The notes beneath the pieces are model-generated. The model saw only the letters and a list, made by a program, of their open reading frames with translations. It ran no database searches and was not told where the DNA came from. Both the position numbers and the translations under genes were made by a program. From Granulosicoccus sp036478565 (GTDB lineage Bacteria; Pseudomonadota; Gammaproteobacteria; Granulosicoccales; Granulosicoccaceae): a stretch of 64,000 nucleotides of DNA. Positions 52,214-61,690 of this stretch are shown piece after piece. The stretch covers positions 2,666,001-2,730,000 of the forward strand of contig OZ245050.1 of assembly GCA_965224525.1 (NCBI GenBank), read 5' to 3'. Numbering within the stretch: position 1 is the first letter of the stretch; each line of letters opens with the position of its first letter.

Positions 52214-52365
52214 GTGCCCTCTACTGCCCGGTCGGAATAATACTTGCCGGATTAGCCCGGTAGTTTCGCACGCTATGACGAATAAATCAGCGAGCCCTTA
52301 CGAGGACTTGGATAATGCAAGATGAAATACGCACTTTAAATGATAAGTTTACCCAGAGAAATGAA

Positions 52366-53265
52366 TCATGCTGACAAGACATCCCCGGGCATCAGTTTGA
52401 ACGATATGGTATCAGCCCGAACCCTGGTTGGGTCCCAGCCGAAGCCGATACTGCCAAAATGCTCAAGTACTGACTCTTCTCGACGAATAAACTCGGATTT
52501 TCGTCCACCACGCACAATATAGGTGCCATTGGTGCTCGAATCACGCAGGCGATATTTTCCGTGATAAAACTCGATTGCCGCATGATTTCTGGACGTTGAA
52601 TCGTTGTTCACGACGACATCGTTTTCAACTGACCGACCAAAACTTAATTTAGGGTTGCCTGGGTCCACACGCAAGTGTCTTGCGCCGATCATGACGTCCA
52701 GAATAAAAGCAGTCGCATAGCGGGATGTCAGGCTGGTTGCACCCGCTATTTTAGTGTCTGGAGCCTCATCTGCCCAGTTAACCCGATACACGCGTATTGG
52801 CTCAAGAACCCCTTTGAAGTCAATTCTGTCCAGAAAAGTTGTACTGGACCTCATTGGTATTGAAAGCTGCTCGACTGAATCCTCAGTCGTATAAATTTCC
52901 TCGGCTTTCGCGAACGACGCAACACGAGCTGCAATATTGACAGCATTACCGTAAATATCTCCTTTGTCAGGGATAACTTCACCAAAATGAAAGCCAACGC
53001 GGACTGACATCAACGAATCAATATGCTGATGCTGAATGGCAATTGAGGCCCTGAACGCTGCGTCGGTTGTATCAAAACTGGCAAGCACTGCATCACCCAC
53101 TGTGCGCAGCAGTATTCCCTGGTTGTTTTCAATCACGGATTTCATCGCCATCAAAGAATCTGTAACCATGCGATGCGCCTCTACATCGCCGGCGGTCTGG
53201 TAGAGAGCAGTGCTACCGGCTAGATCGGCAAAAAGTACGGTCAACTCTCTTTGCATACTATCCAT
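52366..53265 (-). CDS. Class III nucleotidyl cyclase with C-terminal FHA domain
   Basis: 299 residues from the ATG at 53265, where the catalytic domain begins; the frame runs back to 53358, inside the crp-like gene. Residues about 5-180 are a class III cyclase: the metal Asp residues are in VLFADLAGST and TVGDAVLASF, and GDIYGNAVNIAARVASFA is the conserved dimer/ribose region. The residue before TVGD is Arg (LLRTVGD), where many such enzymes have Lys. Residues about 200-285 form an FHA phosphothreonine-binding domain (LSFGRSVENDVVVNNDSTSRNHAAIEF; STNGTYI). It lies 25 bases after a Crp-family gene. cAMP as product is likely, not proven. Confidence 0.87.
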   Translation of the reverse strand: MDSMQRELTVLFADLAGSTALYQTAGDVEAHRMVTDSLMAMKSVIENNQGILLRTVGDAVLASFDTTDAAFRASIAIQHQHIDSLMSVRVGFHFGEVIPDKGDIYGNAVNIAARVASFAKAEEIYTTEDSVEQLSIPMRSSTTFLDRIDFKGVLEPIRVYRVNWADEAPDTKIAGATSLTSRYATAFILDVMIGARHLRVDPGNPKLSFGRSVENDVVVNNDSTSRNHAAIEFYHGKYRLRDSSTNGTYIVRGGRKSEFIRREESVLEHFGSIGFGWDPTRVRADTISFKLMPGDVLSA

Positions 53266-53290
53266 CCCTGCTTCGACATTTGACAACAGT

Positions 53291-53968
53291 TCACCACCTG
53301 TCGGGCAAACTTTTACGCAGCACGATGCAATGTCTGTTGACATCAATATATCCACCAATGCGCAGGTCCTTCAATATTTTACTGATCATCTCTCTGCTTG
53401 ATCCAACACGACTGGCAAGTTCCCGGTGAGTTATACGACCTGTTGAACGAGTTCCGTCATCTCTCTCGGTCGCTTCGCTTTGTATCACCCTGGCCAGGCG
53501 ACCATACACATCCATCAGTGCCAAACAACTGACATCATCCGTCATGCCTCGAATTCGACCCACCAACGACTGAATCACCGCCATACCGATTGCCGCGTCA
53601 GACTCAATCGCATGAAGCAGGTTACTTTTTGCAATAACAAGACATTCACAATTGCTGGTGGTTACCACACTCGCGGTACGCGGCTTACTGTCGAGAAGAC
53701 CCAGCTCGCCAAAGCAGTCACCTTCACCGAATGAACCAACTATGAACTCGTTTCCTTCCTCGTCGCTGGTAAACGCATAGGCGGTACCAGATTGCAATAC
53801 ATAGACTGCCAGGCTTTCTTCACCGCCAACAATGATATGTGAGTTCTTACGAAATTTTCTGACAGAAGCGGATTTTTCCAGTATCTCCAGCAGCTTATCT
53901 GGGAACCCTGCAAAAAATTTCACTTGCTTCAGGCGGTTGGGCGCCCTGGTACACATTACAGTGCTCAT
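53291..53968 (-). CDS. Crp/Fnr-family transcriptional regulator
   Basis: 225 residues. A cyclic-nucleotide-binding domain (about 15-130, with GEGDCFGELGLLDSKPRTASVVT, close to the cNMP phosphate-binding cassette GExxFGExxLLxxxxRxA) is followed by a helical dimer interface and an HTH (about 165-215: GRITHRELASRVGSSREMISKILKDLRIGGYI). It is co-directional with the cyclase gene, so enzyme and receptor are likely made together. Confidence 0.92.
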   Translation of the reverse strand: MSTVMCTRAPNRLKQVKFFAGFPDKLLEILEKSASVRKFRKNSHIIVGGEESLAVYVLQSGTAYAFTSDEEGNEFIVGSFGEGDCFGELGLLDSKPRTASVVTTSNCECLVIAKSNLLHAIESDAAIGMAVIQSLVGRIRGMTDDVSCLALMDVYGRLARVIQSEATERDDGTRSTGRITHRELASRVGSSREMISKILKDLRIGGYIDVNRHCIVLRKSLPDRW

Positions 53969-54017
53969 TGGACACTCAACTGGTTACTTGAATGTTTGAC
54001 TAACGCTGGAAAACCCA

Positions 54018-56102
54018 TCACAAGCAACCTGGTGCAGTAGCATTGATTGCAGATTGCGGCTGGTCTCCCTGTGGCGCTCCATTTAGAATCCAGCTAAGCA
54101 CGGTGCTGTAGTCCTTATCTGTTACCAGCCGATATCCGCCGGTATGGTAATCATCTATCGTCGACCCGTCCCGGTTCTTCGGATCCGTAGCGCCCATCGT
54201 CGGTTTACGCAAAAACATACTGTTTAGCGGTGCTGCGAAATTTACTCTGGCTAATACACTGCGATAGACAAAATCGTAGCCATTGATCACATCACTCCTG
54301 CAGGGTTCATAGTACAGTGGAATGCCATCATAGCCACCGTCGCCTGCATGACAACCTTTGCACCCGAGTGATGCAGAGCTGATCAGTTCATCGATGCCCC
54401 CAGGGCCATAGTAATTTATCTGATCAGCGGGTAAAGGCGCATCACTGGCACCAACATCCCGAACATCGATGGTAAAGCTTGCACTGTCAGTTGCGTCGAC
54501 AACACTACCTTCTACTTCGAGCGAGATCGTATACACACCGGCCTGGGTCACCTGTAATATAGCATCACCTTCGAAAATAGCGTTACCGTCGACTGATGTA
54601 GAACTGATTGACGCTGAGGCGGAGGGCTCAACGGACCAACGAAATACATTGGCATATGCACTGTCATTTCCACTGACGGCAACATCATAAACAACAGCGG
54701 GACTACTCGACGTGTCGATGCCCGCAGCTATCGGCGGCGCTGCTATTACAGCAACCGGTAGACCAGGGCGCATGGCTCGCTGATTTGCATCCAGACGCTC
54801 CGGGTGCCCAAGAGCTGCCGCAATAGCGCCTGGATCCTTACTCGCGTTTTCCCAGAAAGATGAGTAGTTCAACAAACCCAACGGCATTAGACTTTGGTCA
54901 AACAACAGATGATCGATCCGATCCCCATAGTCCAGAAACTGCCGGTAAGTTGAAAAAGTTTGACTGTCATTCAAACCGGAACCGCGCAAGGCATGACAGA
55001 CAATACAATTTGGACCAATCTGCGAACGATAAAGGGCTGCATCATTGGCATTCCAGTCGTTGGGTACAAAGCTGCCATCAAATGCCGAATTGACGCCCGA
55101 CGGATTGTTACCATAGCGGCCTCTGGCAATTTCCATGGCAAACGTCGGATCCCAGTCCCCTGCACGCTTGTCAACGCCATCGTGCGCGACGAAAGTGGAT
55201 AAAACTGCTTCGTTAATCAAGCGAATACCCTCAGCGTTATCCTCGCGGGTAAACCCGGGTTCTGTTGAAAATTGCAGGGTATTGAACTCAAGCAACTGCA
55301 TATTGGCCTGCACATCACCTGGAATACCACCTGTGATCGTTGGCGCCAGTTTTTTTGTACCATCAGTATCGCGATACACCAAGGTTCGACCGCGACCGCC
55401 ATGGCAAAGGATGCACGGAGTCGGCACCGGTTTGAGGCCGCGTCCATCAAGGTCTACATCGTGCGCCTGGGTGCCGCTGGCTAATGTGGCTCGCTTGCCA
55501 TCACCTGCAAAATTGTAGAATTTTACAAACTGCCGGGCACCTGCACTTGTGTTTGGGTACGCACTGAATTCAATCGCATTGAAGCCGAAATTCCAGGAAC
55601 GATCATTTTCTATCAACGCCTGTAGATTCAGCGGCCCATAAGGTACTCCTGGCACTCGATCGACCTGGAAATTTTCTACATATACAGCTACATTGCCCGT
55701 TGTCAGATCGCGACGCATGAACATATTACGACCATAACCAAGATCCTTGGTATCCCGGAACTTCACATGTGCTGAAACGCAGTTGATCGGATCACAGTCT
55801 GCCGCAGTATGGTCTTCATTGAGAAACCCGTTTTGAATACGCCAGTCATTAAAACTAGCCCGCGTTTTCAGCGGATCAATAGTGTTGTAATAAGCCTCCG
55901 GAAAATCATCCCGGTTATCTATCCCTCCAACAGAAACGCCAGATTTTGGAACGGCTGGCGCTTTGTTAAAATAGTCGATAAAGCTGTCCGGGTCTGGAGT
56001 AAGCGGAAACTGCGGAGTCTCGATATCCGCATTGTCGTCCTGCCGACAGGCCGACAACAACACACTCATAATCAATACAACAAGCAAACTATTCACTGTC
56101 AA
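54018..56102 (-). CDS. Triheme c-type cytochrome lipoprotein
   Basis: 694 residues. Lipobox LLSAC (Cys19). Three haem-attachment motifs are seen: CILCH (230-234), CIVCH (366-370) and CKGCH (581-585), with an Ig-like module around 465-550 between the second and third. The N-terminal 200 residues (YYNTIDPLKTRASFNDWR; GYGRNMFMRRD) suggest a conserved but uncharacterised domain. It is the last gene of an operon with an outer-membrane barrel and a giant multidomain cytochrome. An envelope redox role is inferred. Confidence 0.85.
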   Translation of the reverse strand: MTVNSLLVVLIMSVLLSACRQDDNADIETPQFPLTPDPDSFIDYFNKAPAVPKSGVSVGGIDNRDDFPEAYYNTIDPLKTRASFNDWRIQNGFLNEDHTAADCDPINCVSAHVKFRDTKDLGYGRNMFMRRDLTTGNVAVYVENFQVDRVPGVPYGPLNLQALIENDRSWNFGFNAIEFSAYPNTSAGARQFVKFYNFAGDGKRATLASGTQAHDVDLDGRGLKPVPTPCILCHGGRGRTLVYRDTDGTKKLAPTITGGIPGDVQANMQLLEFNTLQFSTEPGFTREDNAEGIRLINEAVLSTFVAHDGVDKRAGDWDPTFAMEIARGRYGNNPSGVNSAFDGSFVPNDWNANDAALYRSQIGPNCIVCHALRGSGLNDSQTFSTYRQFLDYGDRIDHLLFDQSLMPLGLLNYSSFWENASKDPGAIAAALGHPERLDANQRAMRPGLPVAVIAAPPIAAGIDTSSSPAVVYDVAVSGNDSAYANVFRWSVEPSASASISSTSVDGNAIFEGDAILQVTQAGVYTISLEVEGSVVDATDSASFTIDVRDVGASDAPLPADQINYYGPGGIDELISSASLGCKGCHAGDGGYDGIPLYYEPCRSDVINGYDFVYRSVLARVNFAAPLNSMFLRKPTMGATDPKNRDGSTIDDYHTGGYRLVTDKDYSTVLSWILNGAPQGDQPQSAINATAPGCL

Positions 56103-56122
56103 GCTCCAGCGCTGCGAATCAA

Positions 56123-56995
56123 TCAGAAATTCAGACTCAATGTGAGTTCCAGTAAAGACCTTTCATAGCTGATATCACCATCAGCATCAGTAGAGATGAA
56201 ACGATAAAGCAGATTGGTTTCGATAAGATTAGACATCTCATAACCAAAGCCGGTTTCGACTACTACTGAATTCGCATCGATCAAGTAAGCAAAACGATTG
56301 GCATCAACGCCACCAAACGCCGGATCTGACTCAATCACGGCTGCGGTATTGACAATTTCCAGCGTCGGCGTTGCGGTGGATACTTCATCCCCAATGACAT
56401 AACGTAGTCCTGCACGCAGCACGAACCTGGCCACGGGTGAAAAGTTAGCCGTTGCAAACAGTTGCGTTTTGATCGTATCGAAAACTTCGGTCTCCGCTTC
56501 GCGTTTCTCCACCAGCAGTCCGACCGTCGTATCAAAAAACGGGGCAAGCTCATGGTTTACCGATACAGAAAGACCCAACGCGGTCGAATCGCGAATCTGT
56601 GTTTCTGAATCGACGTACCCCAGACTTAACGAGTACCGGTAAAATGGCAATCCGCGACGTCGCTTGTTTTCGTGAAAGCCGCCCAGACTGATTCGATACT
56701 GCGATTCACCCAGGGCTGAAATATCCAGGTTGTGCTCATAGCTTGCCACACCGCCCAATGATATCCCGCTACTGACAAAATCGGTATTTGTTAACTCTTT
56801 CGAAAACAAATCGACTGAAATACGACCTCTAACCGAACCAACCGCTTCTATATCTCGATCAAATTCAGCTTTGGCTGGATTGCTGTCATTAATGTATTGC
56901 AGATCAATGCCCGAAATTCCTGCAGCCGACAGGGTGCCAGCATGGCATAGCAGTGCGATGAGCGTTACCTGTAATCCGAACCTGTACTTCAGCAT
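56123..56995 (-). CDS. Outer-membrane beta-barrel protein
   Basis: 290 residues. A signal peptide ends near AGTLSAAG. The rest is alternating amphipathic strands with short turns (GGVASYEHNLDISALGESQYRISLGGFHENKR; VVETGFGYEMSNLIETNLLYRF) and a C-terminal Phe (LLELTLSLNF), the BAM recognition pattern. About 12 strands are likely. It overlaps the upstream giant cytochrome gene by seven bases and precedes the triheme lipoprotein by 20 bases. It may be the outer-membrane conduit for these cytochromes, but that is only an inference. Confidence 0.83.
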   Translation of the reverse strand: MLKYRFGLQVTLIALLCHAGTLSAAGISGIDLQYINDSNPAKAEFDRDIEAVGSVRGRISVDLFSKELTNTDFVSSGISLGGVASYEHNLDISALGESQYRISLGGFHENKRRRGLPFYRYSLSLGYVDSETQIRDSTALGLSVSVNHELAPFFDTTVGLLVEKREAETEVFDTIKTQLFATANFSPVARFVLRAGLRYVIGDEVSTATPTLEIVNTAAVIESDPAFGGVDANRFAYLIDANSVVVETGFGYEMSNLIETNLLYRFISTDADGDISYERSLLELTLSLNF

Positions 56996-59900
56996 CGTAT
57001 TTCACCGCGCGACCAGTGAATATTTCTCAAATGCGTCGGCAGTAGAAATAACAGCAATACTACAATCCAGATCAGGCCGACAGTACCGCCCCCACTTCGA
57101 CTACCGCTCGAGACCGACTCCACAGTTCCAACAGGCTCATTAAGTGCAGATCCGCCCAGTGTCGCAACAAAGGCAACCACGCCGTTGTTTCGTCCATCAG
57201 AATCATTTACGCCACCATCCGTGAGTCTCACCCTGATGCAGCGAAGCCCGGCACCCAGTCCATCAGTATAATTAGGACTGTCGCTTGCAGGACAACCGCC
57301 TTCAATAGACTGTGCGCTGGCGAGCTGATCGACGCTATCTGCCACAAACAGTGTCCATTGCCCTTCCTGCGGATGGTAGACACTAAGCTGCGGCCTGATT
57401 GGTAGCGTACTGAAAAGCTGAATGATGATCTCCGCCGAGCTTCCGGCGATATCCCGAACTTCAAGATCAATGATATCGAGAGACTTTCGAAAACTTTGCT
57501 CCAATGTAGGTTCCACAGACGAATAGAGAGCTCCAGCAGCTTGGAGAAACGAGGCATCATTAATCAATACACCACCACTGCTGTTACCAGATGCAGATAT
57601 CAAGTAGCGTGCGAAGTCCCCCAAAGCCATATCAGTTTCAGACAGAAAAAACACAGCATCCTGAATGTTCAACGCCACGCCTGGCAAGCGCCGCGCATTG
57701 CCATCATCATCATCAAGCGCAAACACATAGCCGTCACCATCTGCATCAGCTTCAGGTTCACACGCATCACCCACGCCGTTGAGATCGCTGTCCTTCTGAT
57801 CCTCATTGGGGAGTTTTGGACAATTGTCTTCGGTATCTGCGATGCCGTCATCATCCGCATCCAAACCAGCACCCGCGACAGGCGATACGCCACCTGTTGT
57901 TGCATATCCACCCAAATAGAGCACAGCTTCAGTTAATTCAGTCGCAGAATAGTCACGGCCAAATGCGGGCATCAGATTTCCTTTACCATTTATGGCGCTT
58001 TCAACCAGCTTTTCAATACTGCCAGCCGAGCGCAACCGCTCCGACCAGGCAGCATCATCGGCGAATTGAGGTGCCCCCGTGGAAGGAATCGAATGACAGG
58101 CCACGCATTCCTTATTCACCAGCAACTTGCCGCGGGCAAGTTGTTCATCAGTCACTTCCGTCGTGGTGCTCTCACCCAATGGGGTTGGATCACACAAGTC
58201 GCCAGTGCCATCACCATCCTTGTCGATCTGATCGCTGTTAGGTGAGCTGATGCAATTATCCGCATTATCGAATACACCGTCACTATCCTGATCTGACGGT
58301 GAAACGGTTACGGTGACTGAGCCAGATGCCAGTCCTTCTGCATCAAGTGCTTTGTAGCCGAACGAGTCTTGCTGGGAAAAACCCGCAGGGGCCCTATACA
58401 GCACTTTGTTATCCTGAATCTGCAGCGTCACACCCAGCTGCGAAGTTAGCGAATCAAGGCTGATGCTGAGCATCGTACGCTCAGGGTCGTTGTCGTTGGC
58501 AAGGACATCCAGCAGTTGCTCACCGGATACACTTACAATGACGAACGCATCTGACTCCGCATTCGGTGCAAGGTTGGTATTGCCATCCGTTGGATCACAG
58601 GCGTCGCCCACACCATCACCATCCTGATCTGCCTGGCCAGGGTTTGAATCAACCCTGCAGTTGTCCAGATCATCAGCTATGCCATCCCCATCCTGATCCG
58701 GAAAAACACCACCTGAAAGATAAATAACAGCAGCTCGAACATCCGCTTGCGAGTTAGCGGGTTCCGGAAATGCCGGCATTGAATTAAAGCCGCTAATCGC
58801 CCTGCTGACAAGAGCATCAATACTACCGGCAATATTTATACGGCTCTGCCACTCTGCAACCTGCCCCCGAATCGGTGCACCGGATACACCACTATTGTGG
58901 CAGCTGGCACATTTAGCGTCATAGAAGGCAATCCCATCCGGGTTACTTTCGACCGGAGGCACTAGTAGAGTGACGGTTGCTGCCTCGGATTCAAAACCCT
59001 TCTCGTCAACCACGGAATAGGTAAACGAATCATTCTGAGTAAGGTTGCCTGGAGGGGTATACCTGATCGAATTACCTTCTATAGAGAGTTGCCCTCCCCT
59101 CTGCGATGTGTTGCTAATCAGCTTGACTACAATCGCGTCACCATCGGGGTCGGAGTCATTACTCGTGACATTAAGTAGTTCAGATGCTGTCCGGCTGGAC
59201 AAATTGATGCTGTCATTGCCGGCTACGGGCTGCAGGTTACTGCTGCTCACCGACACCTCAACAGTAGTTGAACTTTTCTGCCCAATATTATCCGTAGCGG
59301 TGAACGTAACTTGGGTCATATTGGTAGGACTAATACCAACTATAGTAAATTTCCCATCCGTATTAGTTGCCGGGTCCACGGTGACTTTGTCTGTATCGGC
59401 AGAAACTGCGCTATAGGAGACAGCGCCCCCGTCATCAGTTGCATTCATTCTGATTGGCTCAGAGCCGCCTGGAATCAGGCTGACAATTCTACTGGACACA
59501 CTTGTAATAACTGGCGGCGCGTCGGTTTCTAGAGTGGTATCCACCACCTTGATCTTGAATGCTCCTGTATCGCTTAGACTGCTGTCTTTGACATCAGTAG
59601 CTGTCACAGTTACGACGGCAACACCGACCGATCGAGGCTTGATTTTATAGCGCTGCGTTTTTACACCAGGGGTAAATAGTGCCAGCTGCAGATTTGGAAT
59701 CAGCTCTATCACCAACTCATTGCTGGAATCAACATTTACCGAGATATTTCGATCAATATCGAATGTGACATTGAAATCGACAACTACGGTATCGGGATCA
59801 TCGGCGAGGTCAAATGACACAAAACCTGGCAACCCGCTAATCACTGGCGGATCAATCAACACCTCATCCACTTCGGCTGCATCTCGCTCAATATTAAAAC

Positions 59901-60402
59901 TATTGCAGTTGAAGTTTCTGCTGTCAGCATCAGGTCTACTTGCGACACAAAACTCGACATTCCTTGTTTCCGCCGCTGCTGGCGGTGGCCCAAGATTGAT
60001 CGTTGTGGAGCCGTCGGATTTTTCGAAATAAGCACTCACAGGGCCACCATCCAGCCTGTAGCGCCACCAGTAACCCGCAGAGCCGGCCCCATCGACAGAG
60101 GCTGTTACTGAAGTAATATCATTAGCCACACTGTTGCTTGAGGCAGCCAGCTTAAGGCTGCTCTGATACGAAAAGCTATGACAGTCGTCGCACGCGGACA
60201 AGCGGGCCGGCAGTGGACCATTGTTTGCCTGATAGCTGTCGTCAAGAAGATCCTGGGATGCTGATAACCATAGAGCATTGGTAGCATGGCCTACGCCTGG
60301 CATGGCCGTTGACAACAGCAGAATCATGTAGAAAAAAATATTATATTTGCAGTTCGCTGTATTTATAGCGTCAACCTGCCACTGATTTTTTTGACTTGAC
60401 AT
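56989..60402 (-). CDS. Giant multidomain c-type cytochrome with TSP3 repeats and GlyGly-CTERM tail
   Basis: 1137 residues. A signal sequence ends near VGHA. The haem motifs are CDDCH (71-75), CASCH (498-502) and CVACH (766-770); the last two sit in cytochrome c5-like domains (SGAPIRGQVAEWQSRINIAGSIDALVSRAI; TGAPQFADDAAWSERLRSAG). In between are cadherin/Ig-like modules and three TSP3 Ca-binding repeats (DQDGDGIADDLDNC, DQDSDGVFDNADNC, DADDDGIADTEDNC). The C-terminus is GSRSGGGTVGLIW, a hydrophobic stretch and basic residues, matching the GlyGly-CTERM sorting signal cleaved by rhombosortase. It is first in a three-gene operon. Confidence 0.87.
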   Translation of the reverse strand: MSSQKNQWQVDAINTANCKYNIFFYMILLLSTAMPGVGHATNALWLSASQDLLDDSYQANNGPLPARLSACDDCHSFSYQSSLKLAASSNSVANDITSVTASVDGAGSAGYWWRYRLDGGPVSAYFEKSDGSTTINLGPPPAAAETRNVEFCVASRPDADSRNFNCNSFNIERDAAEVDEVLIDPPVISGLPGFVSFDLADDPDTVVVDFNVTFDIDRNISVNVDSSNELVIELIPNLQLALFTPGVKTQRYKIKPRSVGVAVVTVTATDVKDSSLSDTGAFKIKVVDTTLETDAPPVITSVSSRIVSLIPGGSEPIRMNATDDGGAVSYSAVSADTDKVTVDPATNTDGKFTIVGISPTNMTQVTFTATDNIGQKSSTTVEVSVSSSNLQPVAGNDSINLSSRTASELLNVTSNDSDPDGDAIVVKLISNTSQRGGQLSIEGNSIRYTPPGNLTQNDSFTYSVVDEKGFESEAATVTLLVPPVESNPDGIAFYDAKCASCHNSGVSGAPIRGQVAEWQSRINIAGSIDALVSRAISGFNSMPAFPEPANSQADVRAAVIYLSGGVFPDQDGDGIADDLDNCRVDSNPGQADQDGDGVGDACDPTDGNTNLAPNAESDAFVIVSVSGEQLLDVLANDNDPERTMLSISLDSLTSQLGVTLQIQDNKVLYRAPAGFSQQDSFGYKALDAEGLASGSVTVTVSPSDQDSDGVFDNADNCISSPNSDQIDKDGDGTGDLCDPTPLGESTTTEVTDEQLARGKLLVNKECVACHSIPSTGAPQFADDAAWSERLRSAGSIEKLVESAINGKGNLMPAFGRDYSATELTEAVLYLGGYATTGGVSPVAGAGLDADDDGIADTEDNCPKLPNEDQKDSDLNGVGDACEPEADADGDGYVFALDDDDGNARRLPGVALNIQDAVFFLSETDMALGDFARYLISASGNSSGGVLINDASFLQAAGALYSSVEPTLEQSFRKSLDIIDLEVRDIAGSSAEIIIQLFSTLPIRPQLSVYHPQEGQWTLFVADSVDQLASAQSIEGGCPASDSPNYTDGLGAGLRCIRVRLTDGGVNDSDGRNNGVVAFVATLGGSALNEPVGTVESVSSGSRSGGGTVGLIWIVVLLLFLLPTHLRNIHWSRGEIRC

Positions 60403-60948
60403 TTATTCGTCCCGGGATTTCTACAAAATCTGCAAACAACCAGCGAAAACACTTGACATTCGTTCTTCGCGGCCCACTACCTTGTGCGAAGTGCTGCACT
60501 GGCAACACGTGAATATCGCCTTATTTTTATCATGAATTCCAATTCTTACGCCACTGTCAGAAAGTCTAGCTGTGTGGCCGATGGCATTAAATAGTCAATG
60601 GATCGTACGTAGGTATTTGCCCCCTTGATGATCCAGTCAGAGAATTTGACGAGGATCATTGTGTTCACCAACCAGCATGATAATCCCACCTGAAGTGCTA
60701 GTTGCTTGAAATTTACCGTATATGCAAAAATCCGTTGACACAATAATTGTCCGGTACAACTGATGAGTCAAGTACGTCAAAAATGTTCGTCCACTACCAC
60801 CTGATATTGCCAGGCGAACTATACATTTTTCATACGCGGCACACCAAATCGACGAAAGCACCTGACTGTGTAGATCACAGCAGCACAACATGTGAAGGTT
60901 CTTCTGAACCTTCACATTTAAATTAATTGTTAACTTTAGAAATCTCTT
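60403..60948. other. Long intergenic region, AT-richer, no gene called
   Basis: 546 bases between the divergent giant cytochrome gene and the papain-like peptidase gene. Short open frames here lack coding character, and I recognise no RNA gene or IS end. It contains TTGACA at 60452 and 60734 without convincing -10 partners, and an 11-bp perfect hairpin at 60891-60916. Promoters for both flanking genes must be here. Base composition differs from the core genes, consistent with acquired DNA. Confidence 0.45.
60891..60916. promoter_or_regulatory. Perfect 11-bp stem-loop upstream of the peptidase gene
   Basis: TGTGAAGGTTC, a four-base TTCT loop and GAACCTTCACA are followed by TTTAAATTAATT on the plus strand. 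It ends 32 bases before the peptidase ATG. It could be a weak terminator, a leader hairpin covering translation, or an operator. Confidence 0.55.
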
Positions 60949-61602
60949 ATGGAAATCATACGAAACAGAAGCAGATCACCCCAGGTCAAACTCGCGCAGA
61001 GATTGGCAAACAACAGAATACCGCCAAGCCCAAAGCTTACGGAGGACAGTATATTTGGCTCTAAAACCGAAGTCGCTATCAAACAATTTCAAGTCGCTAA
61101 ACGGTTAACCGCCGATGGTATCGTGGGGCCCATTACGTGGCGTTCTCTAGGCGTTACAATCGACGTATCTCATCGAATTGTACCTTACGCCCAACCAACA
61201 AATATGACATGCTGGTCGGCAGCTGCAACGATGTTATTGGGATCAAATATGTGTGTTGGCCCCGGCAGTGCAAGTACCGGTCCCATGGGAGGATTAAACC
61301 CCTCATTTGCAAATATTGAAGCTTTTGCAAACAGCTACAATTTACGTATGCATGCCCCCCAAAGCTGGTCTACTCCGGGTCTGGTAAATTTGATGCGACG
61401 TGGTCCGATATGGGTTGCCGGTTGGGTTCCTTCTGGACACGCCGTAGTCTACGCCGGAATACATGGCGACAACACACCTGGAGGCACATTGATAGTTATC
61501 TACGACCCGTGGCCGCCCGGCCGAGGTGGAATCAGAGGTGAAATTTATGGCGACTGGTTAAGGAAACATCCTACGGCGGCAACCTATATTCTTCAAAAAT
61601 AA
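60949..61602 (+). CDS. Papain-like cysteine peptidase with peptidoglycan-binding domain
   Basis: 217 residues without a signal peptide. Residues about 8-70 are a peptidoglycan-binding-type helical domain (FGSKTEVAIKQFQVAKRLTADGIVGPITWRSLG). Residues about 75-217 are an AvrRpt2/C39-like papain fold: Gln82 and Cys88 in AQPTNMTCWSAAATMLLG, His164 in PSGHAVVYAGI and Asp186 in VIYDPWPPG. Lack of a Sec signal plus a wall-binding domain suggests delivery by another route (injection or lysis), with cell-wall peptides or a protein as target. No immunity-like gene follows directly; the next gene is convergent. The toxin reading is inference. Confidence 0.82.
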   Translation: MEIIRNRSRSPQVKLAQRLANNRIPPSPKLTEDSIFGSKTEVAIKQFQVAKRLTADGIVGPITWRSLGVTIDVSHRIVPYAQPTNMTCWSAAATMLLGSNMCVGPGSASTGPMGGLNPSFANIEAFANSYNLRMHAPQSWSTPGLVNLMRRGPIWVAGWVPSGHAVVYAGIHGDNTPGGTLIVIYDPWPPGRGGIRGEIYGDWLRKHPTAATYILQK

Positions 61603-61690
61603 AGAGGATCGAAAATACCATGGCACCTGTGTAAACGCCCGTGAAGCTTGAACTCGCCAACTGTGTAATAAACTACGCGTTGCATCCGAT

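Noticed and set aside
60734..60763. TTGACA box as a promoter for the peptidase gene
   Set aside because: No acceptable -10 hexamer at 16-18 bases; position too far from the gene to be convincing.
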